Positions 1 through 10,844 of a stretch of 64,000 nt of DNA are shown in pieces. This DNA comes from Neoceratodus forsteri. Lineage: Eukaryota; Chordata; Ceratodontiformes; Ceratodontidae. The stretch is from contig CM028131.1 in NCBI GenBank assembly GCA_016271365.2, positions 173,418,501 through 173,482,500 on the forward strand. The letters are read 5' to 3'. The notes under the pieces are model-generated. The model did not search any database. It saw only the letters and a program-made list of their open reading frames with translations, and had not been told where the DNA came from. A program made the position numbers and the translations under genes. The stretch's first letter is position 1; each line of letters starts with the position of its first letter.

Positions 1-1290
1 TGTATCAACATCATTGGACATGTTCAGGCAAATGAGGGTGTGTGGAGTGTATGGGGTGGTGGGTACTAAGTGGGAGGTCAGGGTGGGGTGGGTGGGGTAT
101 ATGGGGAGTCATATTGGTGAGAGACTGTCTTCTATTTTACAGGCTAACTAAATCAATGTGGGATGGTTTTCTTTATTTCAGGAGACTTTCTGATGCTGGG
201 GATTGGGCACCTTAATGTCACACAACTGTTCAGCGGCACCGGGGGTGGGCACCCAATGCTGCCATGTATATAATGGGAAGGGGGCAGGTAACCTTGGGAA
301 GGGGGAAGAGAAGTGTACTGTGGGTTGGGCACCCCAGTCCACTTAATAAAGTTAAAATTAAACATGAGAAAGGAGAGGGGTAGGTGACCTGGATGGGAGA
401 AGGATAAAGAAATGGTAGCAGGTGTGGACACCCTGGTCCACTATTGATAACAAGAGGTAGAAAGACAGACAGACAGCTACAGTAGATACAAAAAAAGAAA
501 GAGAAAGAGCAGGGGATCACCGGTTCACTGCTGTAACTGAAGTCAGCAGCACCACACCAGCTTCAGCCTCACATTTTAAGTAAGTCCCACTGTTCTTGTA
601 CTGAAAACATGGGTGAACACCTCCTCTCACTAAGCTGGGTACCCAGTATTTTCAGGTGCCCAGAAACATTTTTTCCAGGGAAATTTAAAAAAACAAAAAA
701 ACACTCGAATCTAGCTAAGTGGGTCCCGTTTACCTGGGCTCAGGTGTTTGTTTTCTGAAAAAACATCATTTTTATGCATTTGCAATGTTTTTGAGTTAAA
801 AAAAAAAAAGACAGTGACCACCACAATCTTTTTTTTTCACAACAAGAAAACCATGAAAATAAGTTCTCATGCCTGGTGTTTTTTTTACTGTTTGAGCTTG
901 ATGAATATCACAAAAATCCGTAACTCTGGAACTGCATTATACTTTTTCAAGAAACTTTCAAATGGTACCACCTCGGTACAGGGTAATTCTTCCCTAAACA
1001 TTTCATGAAAAAATTCTGCACCGTCTAGGCTGTATGTGAGAGAAAAAACGTCAAGTACTGTAAAGGAAAACCAAACACCTTTTTTTTTTTTTTTTTTTTT
1101 TACGTTCTCTTGCTTAAAAACTGAATATGATGACATCATGGAACTTTTTTACACCTTGAGATACTGCCAGCCTGACACCACATGCCAAATTGTGGGTTAT
1201 TTTGTTAAAAGCTGCCAAAGTTATTTAGGTGCAAACATTAGGTTTAACATTAAACAACCTACTCAACCTTAACTATAGTGGTGCTGCTCT
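1..1290 (-). repeat. R-family interspersed repeat, inverted copy
   Basis: Read on the minus strand, 1,290 down to about 150 matches, block by block, repeats on the plus strand at 10,845-11,330, 22,740-23,300, 28,430-29,530 and 33,430-34,430. Shared blocks are a start with a 'CTATAGTT..GAGTAGG' motif near 1,260-1,280, a cytosine-poor middle, a block around 560-760 that recurs at 22,780-23,030 and 28,980-29,240, a TCTG-type microsatellite (470-480 here) and a block at 155-210. The G-rich stretch at 20-115 resembles 22,640-22,735 in the same, not the inverted, orientation. No coding capacity is evident; the short open frames here are by chance. Family name unknown. Confidence 0.6.
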
Positions 1291-1301
1291 GCTCCTATAA
1301 T

Positions 1302-1372
1302 ATAGACAGATAGAGATAGACAGAGAGAGAGAGAGAGAGAGAGAGATAGACAGATAGACAGACAGATAGATA
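1302..1372. repeat. GA/GATA/GACA microsatellite
   Basis: Mixed simple repeat: GATA and GACA units flank a run of about eleven GA dinucleotides. It sits just outside the start of the inverted R-family copy. Confidence 0.9.
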
Positions 1373-1419
1373 TGGACTATGACATTGGTGAGAGTGTGAT
1401 AGTAATAATATCCACTGCA

Positions 1420-1640
1420 CCCGTTCAGGGTGTCCATCAGAGTGCGCCCATCATTAGGGCACCAAATTCTGAAATTCGTTGCCCCTTCCCCAAGTTCTGC
1501 CCCCCCACCTGGAATCCTTAGTTAGGGGGTTTGGGGAGTGTGTGGGGCACAGCCCCCCACATATAGGGCAATCAGCAAATTTAAATCCTGGCACCTTAAT
1601 AACGAGCATGTTCCGACGGGCGCGTTCCGAGGGTGGAACC
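1420..1640. repeat. G/C-run palindromic repeat, possible foldback element
   Basis: Contains a G-run followed closely by a C-run (about 1,515-1,560: GGGGGTTTGGGG ... CCCCCCAC) that can fold on itself. A similar G-run/C-run motif occurs at 27,280-27,340 and 30,805-30,850, inside two other hairpin-rich segments. I infer a shared non-autonomous foldback-like family. Ends are not resolved. Confidence 0.35.
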
Positions 1641-1941
1641 AGAAATATCTTCACAAGCTATACTTGACCTCCTGATCTCAAGAGTGGCAAGAACAGGAAT
1701 GTGGTCTGAAGAAGTCAAGTATGGTGAGTGAAACATTTTCTACTATCTCACTCTCACCCATGTCATATCTGATTTGTACAACTGGTATTAAGGTGGTTTT
1801 ATGACAGAAAGGGTCAAAATTTACAAAAAAGAAAAACATACAAAATGTAAACTGTGCTCTTCTTATGGCTCAGTACAAGAGAAGCAAATCAGTACAGTAC
1901 GAATCAATGCAATCAAAATAGATGTGAAGTAGAAAGCAACT

Positions 1942-2320
1942 AAGTCTAGAAAGACAAAGAACCTCAGTGCACAAGCACTGAGGAAATGGTTACCTCAAAG
2001 GGCATTGGCCGGGAAGCCAAGTTTCAATGAAATACAAAATCACACATACCCCCATAATGCAAAGCATCATGGGCTGTATATGCAGATCACCACATAATAT
2101 TATGCTGGTTCAACTGTAAGCAGAAATGCATGATGCTAAAAGGCCTCTCACACAGTTAAGAAAGGTCAACAACAGAAAGACACAGACACGTGTTTCGTCC
2201 TACCAGGACTCATCATTGTGCTTCATCTGCATGACACCCCAGTGGAATGAACCAGCTACCCTAAGATGGTCTATCTGGGTTATGTTTGGTGAACCCAATA
2301 AAAACAAAAAGTCTAGAAAG
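1942..2320. mobile_element. 355-bp insertion with 12-bp flanking direct repeats
   Basis: The 12-mer aagtctagaaag occurs at 1,942-1,953 and again at 2,309-2,320, enclosing 355 bp. The plus-strand right end is A-rich after an AATAAA (about 2,296-2,308), as expected of a retroposed sequence. The left end holds a perfect 9-bp hairpin (1,962-1,983, loop ACAA). On the minus strand the insert holds a hammerhead-like fold, listed separately. It could be a small retroposon, a solo terminal repeat of a Penelope-like element, or a retrozyme-like copy; the sequence does not decide. Confidence 0.55.
2190..2237 (-). ncRNA. Hammerhead-ribozyme-like motif (degenerate)
   Basis: On the minus strand, in order: GTGTC (2,237-2,233, giving a GUC cleavage triplet), a spacer that would be stem I, TGATGA (2,215-2,210), a perfect 4-bp stem II (GTCC/GGAC, 2,209-2,206 with 2,200-2,197, 5-nt loop), GAAA (2,196-2,193) and CAC (2,192-2,190). 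GTGT pairs with ACAC to close stem III. This is the conserved layout of a type I hammerhead. Against activity: the cytosine expected before UGAUGA reads A, and stem I pairs poorly. Hammerheads are known in Penelope-like elements, retrozymes and newt satellite 2. This copy is probably inactive. Confidence 0.55.
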
Positions 2321-2799
2321 CAGCTTGCATATGCTGGATTTTGTGCTGCATATTGCTATTGTGATGTCATGAGCATTGGCAAATATGCTTTCTGACTGGC
2401 TTAGTATTCCACTGTGACATACCCAGCTTTGCAAGATACCATAGTAGTTGAAAGTTGGTCATACGTTAATAGTTTCAGCTTGGCCAAACCAGACCCACAT
2501 CTGTTGTATAGAGACATATTTATGCAATAGGTGTGGACCCAAAATCCATTACAAAAATACTGATATTTAAGCAACTGTGTACATAAACACATAAATTTCA
2601 TTTATGTATGCAACAGACACATTATCAGTATTTATATACACAGTAGACATGTCACGATGCATTTATGTCTATAGTAAACATGTCGTCATGATGTGTCTCC
2701 CTCCCCCCTCCTTCCCAACCGGCTGGCATTTCTTTCTCTCACACTACAGCCAAAAGTTGGGCTCCACTTTCCCTTTCCACACAGCTCACTCCCCCACTC

Positions 2800-2856
2800 C
2801 CACTCACTTCAGTTCTCTCTTCTCTCTGTCTCTCTGTCTCTCTCTCTCTGTCAGCT
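2800..2856. repeat. TC-rich microsatellite
   Basis: Runs of TCTC and TCTG. The open frames read across it are low-complexity and not genes. The flanks, 2,420-2,800 and 2,860-3,200, show no gene. Confidence 0.8.
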
Positions 2857-3179
2857 TGCTCCAGGCCCCTTCCTAATCTGCACTCCATCCATTTTAAAAT
2901 GGCATCTTCCTTTTCACGGAAAAATAATTTATCTGCATAGCTGCCAACACTGATGACTCCAGCTCATCCACACCACTTGCACATTCTGACAGCTCCCTTG
3001 CATGTTCCATAGCACAGCTACTTCCCCGGCACAGCCAATTTATTTAATAGCCACGAAATGAAAAAAGATTAGAAAGAGAGAGCAATCACAATGTAACTGT
3101 CCCATATCACGTCAAGCACATTGAAGCTGTCACTCTGAAAGGTATTGCCTGCTCCTCAGTAAACAGGGATGCTATGTTT

Positions 3180-3816
3180 TTGGAAACATTCATTTATTTG
3201 TTGAACACTTCAGAGAATTACGTTTGAACACAAGTGCTCATTTGCAGAGGTTTCACATCAAATACATAGTCGCAAAAAAAATTACAAATACAATAACAGT
3301 TCCATAGGAAATGTAGTGGAGTCAAGCTCAAAGCACTTAAGGTAGAATGATTATATATAGTTTTGAACAAAAAAAAAAATCCACACTGATCATTGTATAA
3401 AAAGTCATGGGTAATGCACAGAGAGAAACTAAATAAAACTTTGTTACAGTTGCATTGGACTGCAAAAGCAGACAGCAAAGCTCTCTTAAACTGATTAAAT
3501 TTGATGAAATTCAGCAGTGTATCAAGCAGTTCATTTAATCCATTATTGGTCCTGACAGCAAATGACGGTTTGCCCAGCTGAGTATGCCTGAAAGGAGGCT
3601 TAGGGACATTCCTTGCCATGTTCCTGGTATTATATTGGTTGGAGATGGTGTGGAAGCAGTCTGTTAGAACTGGGGGTATTAGGCCCAACAGCACATTTTT
3701 AGCTAGCAAGTAGGTCAAAAGCTTTATTCTTCTGGGTAAAGGTAGTCAGTGGGTGCATAAAGAGTACAGCTATGAGTGCAGTTATCTGCATAAAGTACAA
3801 AGCAGCATGCTTTATT
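3180..3816 (-). pseudogene. L2/Rex-like LINE, C-terminal end of the reverse transcriptase ORF
   Basis: The minus-strand frame around 3,718-3,440 reads like the conserved tail of Jockey-superfamily (L2/CR1/Rex) ORF2 proteins: a TRN..RN..P..R....G..SFAVRT..GLNELLD segment. Its upstream part lies at 8,182-9,060; the two were one element before the L1 at 3,817-8,165 inserted. Stops and frameshifts are frequent. The 3' end of the element is not clear and may reach about 3,180. Confidence 0.6.
3801..3816. repeat. Target-site duplication of the L1 (one copy)
   Basis: agcagcatgctttatt, identical to 8,166-8,181. The pair brackets the minus-strand L1 exactly; the oligo-T at 3,817 is the L1 poly(A) tail read on the plus strand. 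Confidence 0.9.
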
Positions 3817-4025
3817 TTTTTACAATTTAAACTTTATTAATGCATTTCCATTATAATGGGCAGTTACATCAGATTGAGATGATGAGACATAATTCTAGAA
3901 CAGTAACAACTGCCCAGCCCTCCCTCCCACCCCATTCCCCTTACAGCAGTAAAATTAAATTCGCCCTAGCATTGCAGTGTGTGGATCAATAGTACGTATG
4001 GGTAAAACCAGAGTGTGATATAAGT

Positions 4026-4817
4026 TCAGTGAGGTAACAAGAGTAAAGAGTGAAGGGGGTCCCATATCCTGCTATATATCTCTAGTCTGTTATGCAGGCT
4101 TGCAATTGCCTTCTCTGTTTGAAGGTTGGCAGTGATTTCATGTAACCATTCCTGGAAGGAAGGAACCGATTTTTCCTTCCAATGACGTAGTATAAGTTTA
4201 TTAACAGAGAGTGCAACCATAGAGATGTGATATTTCCTAATTCTAGCGTTAATCGGGGACATGTCCCCTAGAAGACATACCTCCGGAATGAAGTACTCCT
4301 GTAGGCCCAGTAGGGGATCAAGAAACATCTTAATCGTATTCCATAAGGAAGAAACTTTGGGACAGAACCAGAACATGTGCAAGAGAGTACCCTCTTCTTG
4401 CAGGCACTTAGTACATGTACTAGAGTTCTAAAAGCCCCATTTTTTTAAGTTGATAGGGGTACAATACATGTTATGTAGAATGTGGTATTGCATGAGACGC
4501 AGCCTATCTTGGGACACATACTTATGACAGGATCTCCGTAGGGATTGCCAGTCCAACTGGTATAGAGGGAGGAGTGAGTTCCAGAAATTAGTGGGTCCAA
4601 AGGTGTCCCCTTACTTCTTATAGTACAGCAGCTTGTATAGCTTGGATATTATGCCAGACGAACCGGACAATTGGGAGAATTCAGGAATCGGAGCTGATAC
4701 CTTCTGGGAGGGGGGAGAACTCCCCAGGGCTACAATGAGAAGGTGTCTTAACTGCATAACTTTAAAATGAGCTGAGCCTGGAGTATGGAACTTGTCGATA
4801 ATTCCATGTGAGGACAA
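4026..4817 (-). pseudogene. L1 ORF2, C-terminal region
   Basis: Broken frames at 4,817-4,611 and 4,382-4,026. The second carries the L1 C-terminal pattern HMFWFCPKV..LW and LLGD, matching the intact-looking counterpart at 19,190-19,570 of the plus-strand L1. Frames between 5,184 and 4,817 are interrupted by stops. Confidence 0.75.
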
Positions 4818-5183
4818 CCAGTGCCCTTCCCTGTCTACCAGGGAAAGCAGTTTTCCATCGCCTAGTTGAGGCAGCCAGTTTGCAGGAATCCACTTTCCGC
4901 TAAGAGTGAAAGATGGGGAGTTCCAAATGGACTGAGCTAAGTCAGTCTGAGGGGAGTAATGAAGAAATAAACATAACTGTGTATATACTCATAAAGAGGT
5001 ACTTATTGTGGTACAGTTAACCATCTTTACATGAGACAACTTGAGATAAAATAGGTTTGAGGGATCCAGCCATTTAGATTTAATTGTGTCTAACTCAATC
5101 TTAAGCCACACTGGTTGTACCGCTTCAGGGCCTGGGGAGATCCATCTCAGACAATATGCCAGATGACTGGCCCAGTAATATAG

Positions 5184-6628
5184 TTATAGTGCCATATGGG
5201 GAATTCTCAGCCCCCCCACCCCGGATTTTGGGGCAGCTAGTTTATGGTAGGCCAACCGAGGATACTTTTCTGCCCAGATAAATCTGGTAAATGTACTGTG
5301 CAGCTTCTTAAACCAGCGTATGGGGATAAAGGAGTTGAGAAGAGATAAGGGGTAATAAATTCTAGGAAATACATTCATCTTAATGATATTAATCCTACCC
5401 CATAATGATATAGGAAGTTTAGACCATCTGTCGAGGTCATGCATAATGACCTGCGAGAGAGAATCCAGATTATCTTTGACCCACTTCGAAGGGTTACGGG
5501 ATAGCTTTATACCCAGATTTTTAATTACTCTAGGAGTCCAACCTAAACCTAAGGGGCAAATATCATCCTTAAATACCTTGTGATTTAGTGGGAAAAATAA
5601 GGATTTACTTGCATTCAACTTGTAGTTGGATAACGCACTGAACCTAGCTATTTCGTTCAATGGGGTGGTATTGAGGAAACCGGATGGGAGAGATATATCA
5701 GCAAATCATCTGCGTACGCTGTGAGTTTAATCTCATGACGCCCAACTCTGATACCTTGTATAGAGATGTTTTGGAGAATGTTTTGGATAAGGGGTTCCAG
5801 ATATAAGTTAAACAAGAGAGGTGACAGGATGCAGCCCTGCCTGGTGCCTGAATGAAGTGAGAAATAGTCTGAGAAGGCCCCATTAGCTGAAATTCTTGCT
5901 ATAGGGGATTTATATAGTGCAGCAACCCAGGAGATGAATACCGGGGGAAAGTTAAAGGCACTCAAAACCTTGAAGAGAAAACTCCAATTCACCCGGTCGA
6001 ACGCCTTCTCGGTGTCCAAGGAGACCAAGCTTGCAGGGAAGTCAGCATCTCTGGAGGTCGAGAAGACATGGGATAACGTACGCAGGTGATCTGCCAAAGA
6101 GCGACCCTTCATGAAACCTACCTGATTCATACCTATTAACTCAGGTAGCACCATGGATAACCTGTTAGCTAAAATCTTTGAGAGGATCTTGATATCCTGA
6201 TTTAGGAGAGATATAGGCCTGTAGCTCTGGATGAGCTCAGGGTCTTTATCCGGCTTAGGGAGGAGCACTATCAAGGCTTCAAAGAGATGGCGATCAACTA
6301 CTGACCCGGATAAGATGTGCTGGAATAAACTATTGAGTGTTGGCAATAAAAGATCCTGAAATGTTTTATAGAAAAGGGAGGAAAATCCATCAGGGCCAAG
6401 AGTTTTATCTGAGGGTAAACCACTAATAACCTCAGAGATTTCCCCTTGAGTTATGGGAGAGACCAGAGAGGCTATGTAATGTACTGGAAGGGTAGGTAGA
6501 TGTGAGTCCATCAGGTACTTCTCCATGCTTTCTGGGCTGGGATGGAGCTCCTTGTCCCCGTAAAGCGATTTATAGTATACTGCGAACTCTTGAACTATCT
6601 CTGTGGAGATGTTTTCAGGATCCATCAT
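5184..6628 (-). pseudogene. L1 ORF2, reverse transcriptase domain
   Basis: Two overlapping frames (6,628-5,657 and 5,660-5,184). Fingers and palm motifs are clear: PGPDGF-like GPDGFSSLFYK, LLPKPDKD, YRPISLLNQD, VGFMKGRS, SLDTEKAFDRV, SGTRQGCILSPLLFNLYLEPL and the catalytic YADD at 5,705-5,716. A frame change follows shortly after YADD, near 5,660. The thumb region (RWSKLPISLWGRINIIKMN) follows. All catalytic residues look intact, but the frame is broken. Confidence 0.9.
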
Positions 6629-6787
6629 CAGAAGCCCTAATTGAAGGGATAAATCTTACTGATTCTTGTTGTTTGATGCGAAGTGCTAAAAGGCACCCGG
6701 CTTTTTCGCCTTGGTCAGTATAACTAGCTTTAGTAAGTATGATAGCTAACTCCACCTTTTCTCGGAGTAGTTCTAAATACTTATCTC

Positions 6788-7813
6788 TCAGTCCAAGGAG
6801 CCTCGCCTTGTCCTCCTCCGAGGAGTTAAACGAATCTTGGATTCCAGAGCCCGAATTTGGGATAACAAGGACAGTAATTCTCTCTCCCTAACTCTTTTCC
6901 TAGCCACCGAAAGGCCAATGAGAACTCCTCTCATGTAAGCCTTGAAGGCCCCCCATATAATATCCGGCTTTGCACTATTTAAAGGTCTGGACAGAAAAAA
7001 GGCCTCAATGTGCTCCCTTATGGTATTGCAATAATTAGAATCTTTAAGCAATTGGTCATTGAGTTTCCATCGTGTTTCTCTCCTTGACACATCATGAATT
7101 GAGAGATCACACAGTACCAGAGAGTGATCAGCGACAGGGCCAGGTTGTATTGACGAGGACTTAACCCCGGGCAGAAGAGTCTGAGAAATGAATATATAGT
7201 CAATGCGGGACTGTGAACCATGTACCAAAGACCTGAATGTGAACTCCTTGGAATCAGGATTTAAAACACGCCAGACATCACAGAGCCCGCATTGATCCAC
7301 TAATTCTCTAAAGGCCCTCTGACCTGGGGAGATCCCCCCCGATACACCTCCCAACCTGTCAAGATTGGAATCTGCAACTTGGTTAAAGTCGCCACCCAGG
7401 ACAATCCTTATGGGAAGGAAAGGCAGGACTGAATTTGTAAGTCTCATGAAGTACGCAGGGTCATCAGCGTTGGGACCGTATATACTGCCCAGTAGCAGAG
7501 GTATTGACCAGAAAGTACCTATAACTAAAACTAACCTACCCTCGGGGTCCCTGATAGTATGAGTTGGGACAAATGGTATGCCCCTGTTAATGATGATCAT
7601 AACCCCACAGCTGTTTGAGGAGCCTTGAGCCTCATACACTGTCCCCACCTATTGCCTCCTCACTTGTGAGGCTTCTGTTTCTAGTAAGTGCTATTCCTGT
7701 AGGAAAGTAACCTGGGTACGTAAAAGACTTAAGTGTTTGAGAACCTGATATTGTTTAGATTTTTTCCTGATCCCCTTGACGTTCCATGTTGCAAAAGTCA
7801 CCTCCTTAGCCAT
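6788..7813 (-). pseudogene. L1 ORF2, endonuclease domain
   Basis: The probable start is ATG at 7,813, followed by a TWNVKG motif, then a stop where the catalytic QET is expected and a small deletion (about 7,700-7,650). The open part 7,648-6,788 keeps the endonuclease blocks: SCGVMI, GSIYGPN, GGDFN, RIDYIF and VADHSLV. In active elements this APE-like domain nicks target DNA to prime reverse transcription. The loss of the catalytic Glu region argues against function. Confidence 0.85.
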
Positions 7814-8165
7814 CTACTTAAGGATTCTAAGGGTACTAGAATCAGCGTTGCACTCAGGGTGTGTAACCTGAATAATTTACCCCCCCGTTGCTGCTGTAAG
7901 GTCCTCCCACCACCCTAGTCCCCCTGCAGAAAGCCCCAATTCAAACCTTCTAGTATACCCCACCCCCAACAAGAGCACGTACCCTCTCCCCTCCCAACCC
8001 CCACACTGTCGCAAGCAACACTTAGCACAGCACTGGATCTTATCCTCCCCCTCCCGCCCTCCGAATGTATCCCCTGCAAGTGCTCACCCTTATAATTCAA
8101 AATACAAAGCAGTCAGTAGGCTGCATTACTGAGGGCATAGAGTCAACGAGCAGTCTCGGGCTTCC

Positions 8166-8181
8166 AGCAGCATGCTTTATT
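8166..8181. repeat. Target-site duplication of the L1 (second copy)
   Basis: Identical to 3,801-3,816. Removing 3,817-8,181 rejoins the host LINE. Confidence 0.9.
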
Positions 8182-9060
8182 ACAGATCAGCTTTACTCTG
8201 TTTAGCACCATGTCGCAGGCAGCTGTGAAGATAGGGAAGCCATAATATATAAGTGACAGAATAGAGATGGCCACAATGAGGCATCTGGCATCCCCAGTGA
8301 GATTGTTCCTGAAGACAGGGTACCAAGTCTTCAGTTAAATATGGCCACCAGATTGTCAATATGGGGCGCAAAAGATAAGGTGTTATCCAAGGTTACTCCA
8401 TGGTATTTGAAGGTCTTCACCTGTCCAAGGTTACGTATTTGACCATTTCTGATGACAAAGGGTGGAACTTTTCTGTGGGTGGCTAGAGAAGAACATTGTC
8501 TTTTTCCTTTAGTAGTGGAACAGTTTGTTGCTAGAGAACCAGCTTTCAAGAGACCTAAAGTTACATTGAAGAGTAGCAGTAAGGTTGTCAAGATCAGGGT
8601 GTGTGGAACAGATGACTGCATCATCAGCACAGAGTAGTATGTTGGCTGTCTGACAAGCACTGAGTAGTTGATTTATAAAGAGGCCGAACAGGAGTTGGTC
8701 CAAGGTGGAGCACTGGGGGACACCAATAGGCACTCCCCTTGTGTTGAACACAGATGTTCAATCTTCTCCCATTTGGAGCAATTGGTGACTTAACTGTGGA
8801 ACCAGTCAACTGTGTTCTGTGACAAACCCAGGCCAAGATGTTTGCTAAGTTGGAGCTTATAGTTGACCATGTTGAAGGCTTTAGTAAAGTCAATATATTT
8901 AGCTCTGAATAGGTCACCATTGTCAAGGGCCTCATGAACAAAGTTGGTGTATTCCAACAGCACAGGTTTGGTGCTGTGGAGCTCCTGGAAACCATGCTGC
9001 TGTACTGGACACTGTATTGTTCGAGGTATGTGACAAGCTTGTCAGAGACTATTCTAGAAG
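8182..9060 (-). pseudogene. L2/Rex-like LINE, reverse transcriptase part
   Basis: Minus-strand frames give RT blocks in order from 9,060: QQHGF, YIDFTKAFNMVNY (palm A), GVPQ....L.LLFGLFIN, and CADDAV at 8,620-8,631 in place of YADDAV, then VKTFKYHGVTLD. The family is the Jockey superfamily (L2/CR1/Rex group). Its 5' end stops abruptly near 9,060, where a CR1 3' end begins, so it is 5'-truncated or cut. It continues at 3,816 beyond the inserted L1. Confidence 0.75.
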
Positions 9061-9740
9061 GGGTGGCTCAGGGGCAACATGAGGAAGTATTTTTTCACAG
9101 TGAGGGTGGTGGATGCATGGAATGGCCTTCCTCAGGAGGTTGTGGGGTCAAAAACCTCAAAAAGGTTCTGGGCCCTGCCTGGTTCTGACCTCCTGTGATC
9201 AACCTTTACCGCCTCATTGCTCTCATTATAGCTATCCTTTCCTGTCTTCTACTTTACGCCTTTTGTAGGCTTTCCTCTACCTTTACTGCTCTTCCATCTG
9301 CCATGTTATAGAAACGTCATGGTCACTACTGACACTGCATGTGTGAATATTATATATCCTGCTTGTTTATCCTTCTCATAATTTAGCTTTGTATAAATTA
9401 TTTGTTGTTACATTTGTGCTGCTGCATAATAGGAGTAGCTATGCTGTACCTGTACATGTATTATTTATCTGTTGGTGTTTCTGTATGACTGACCAGGCCC
9501 ACCTTGGAAATTAGCTTGCTCAACGGTGTTCCACCTGATAAAATAAAGATTGATTGATTGAAAAACAGTGAGGGAATTCAATAAAGCATGGGACAGAAAT
9601 AAGGCAATTCTGGTGGGGGGTAGCTAGAAGTAGGCCAATGGTTAATTAGGATCTGCAGCATATACACTAGGTAGGGACATGGGTAGACTGGGTGGGCCAA
9701 GCGGTCCTTATCTGCCATCAAAGTCTATGTTTCTCTGTTT
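9061..9740 (+). mobile_element. CR1 3' end, itself interrupted
   Basis: 9,061-9,152 encodes the CR1 ORF2 tail pattern MRKYFFT...AWN.LP..VVG, and 9,566-9,740 resumes with EFNKAWDR and the 3' UTR ending in the tandem octamer-like 'CTATGTTT'. The same junction is continuous in the CR1 at 59,925-60,000, so 9,153-9,565 is an insertion. aaaaac is repeated at both edges. Confidence 0.75.
9153..9565 (+). mobile_element. 5'-truncated LINE 3' end with ATTG-repeat tail
   Basis: About 410 bp inserted in a CR1 3' end. It ends in AATAAAGATTGATTGATTG, the kind of short tandem 3' tail seen in L2-like LINEs. No coding sequence. A short direct repeat (aaaaac) flanks it. Family inferred only from the tail. Confidence 0.5.
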
Positions 9741-10261
9741 CTATTATGTTGAGGGCCTCAGATGGGGAGGGGGGGGAGAAAAAAATAGGTCTGTACATGG
9801 CAAGGCTACTGCAGTCTCTGCTTTTGAAAACTAGCATAACCAGTGCAGATTTTCACTTGCCTGGGAACTGTGAGTAACACAGGTAAAAGTTAAAAATTCT
9901 AGAGATCGGTTGGGAAAGTTCCTCTATTGCCAGGACAAGAATTTTTTATATCAACCGAGTCAGTCCCATGCCTCATTTTACCAAGTATCCTACTAATGTA
10001 GTTAGAAGTGTCTTTGACTGAAACAACTTTAAAGTAGAATTTAGGGCACCTTGGTTTTGAGCACACCATCTGGGAGGCTTCAAGACCTGGTTCCTGCAGG
10101 GGGTCTGGGCAGGCTCAGTGGGGATGACAGAACTGAGATCAGTAAAAACTGGCATTTTGCAAAACATCTCACTCTCCCAGTTAATGGTGTTGCAGTGGAA
10201 TCAACACCGGCATCATGGCATGGCTTCTGTAGCTACTGCCATGACAATGGCACTCCTCAGA

Positions 10262-10585
10262 AGCATAGAAACATAGAAACATAGAATTTGACGGCAGATA
10301 AGGACCGCTTGGCCCACCCAGTCTGCCCATTTCCCTACCTGATGGATAAGCTGCAGGTCCTAGTTAACCAGCAGCCTACGTCTTCCTACCCCCACCCCCT
10401 AGAATTGCCTTATGACTGTCCCATGCATGCTTCAATTCCACCACTGTTTTTGACTCCACAACCTCCTCTGGAAGGCCGTTCCATACATCCACAACCCTCT
10501 CTGTGAAAAAATACTTCCTTAAATTACCTCTGAGCCGCCCCCCTTCTATCTTCAAATTGTGCCCCCTTGTTCTTGCAGAGGAGCT
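10262..10585 (-). mobile_element. CR1 3' end, minus strand
   Basis: On the minus strand it reads the conserved ORF2 tail, then the 3' UTR, ending near 10,262 in three tandem copies of an 8-mer of the CTATGTTT type, a CR1 hallmark. 5'-truncated. The preceding stretch 9,741-10,260 holds no gene or repeat that I can recognise. Confidence 0.8.
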
Positions 10586-10844
10586 TTATTTCACACAAAA
10601 AAAAAGAAAAACAGGAAACTTTTACATTTTTAATAAAATAGCAAAACCTTATAAAAACCACAATTACAAGGTCCCTGCCTATTGTGTAAATGAAAATACA
10701 CAACAGGGACCTGACTTGAGCTTTTTGACCTTGGGGAAATCACTCATGGCTTATGCCCCTCATGAGGTTACCCATAGTCAAACAGCACTTGTGAAAATAA
10801 ATCATTTATTTCACAGGCCCTATTGTGTACCATTGATATCTATA

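Larger units (their letters stand above)
3817..8165 (-). mobile_element. L1-clade LINE, minus strand
   Basis: Bounded by perfect 16-bp target duplications. The 3' end on the minus strand has AATAAA followed by a short A tail (about 3,840-3,817), nearly the same as the end of the plus-strand L1 at 19,800-19,843, so both belong to one family. It encodes an apurinic-type endonuclease and reverse transcriptase (ORF2). Upstream of ORF2 lie only about 350 bp (7,814-8,165), with no ORF1, so the copy is 5'-truncated or stems from a lineage lacking ORF1 here. Inserted into an L2/Rex-like LINE. Confidence 0.9.

Noticed and set aside
153..520. Serine/proline-rich open frames on the minus strand
   Set aside because: They fall in an inverted repeat copy; the similarity to 23,165-23,290 is repeat similarity, not protein conservation.
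2604..2953. Overlapping open frames across a TC-rich tract
   Set aside because: Low-complexity translation of a microsatellite.
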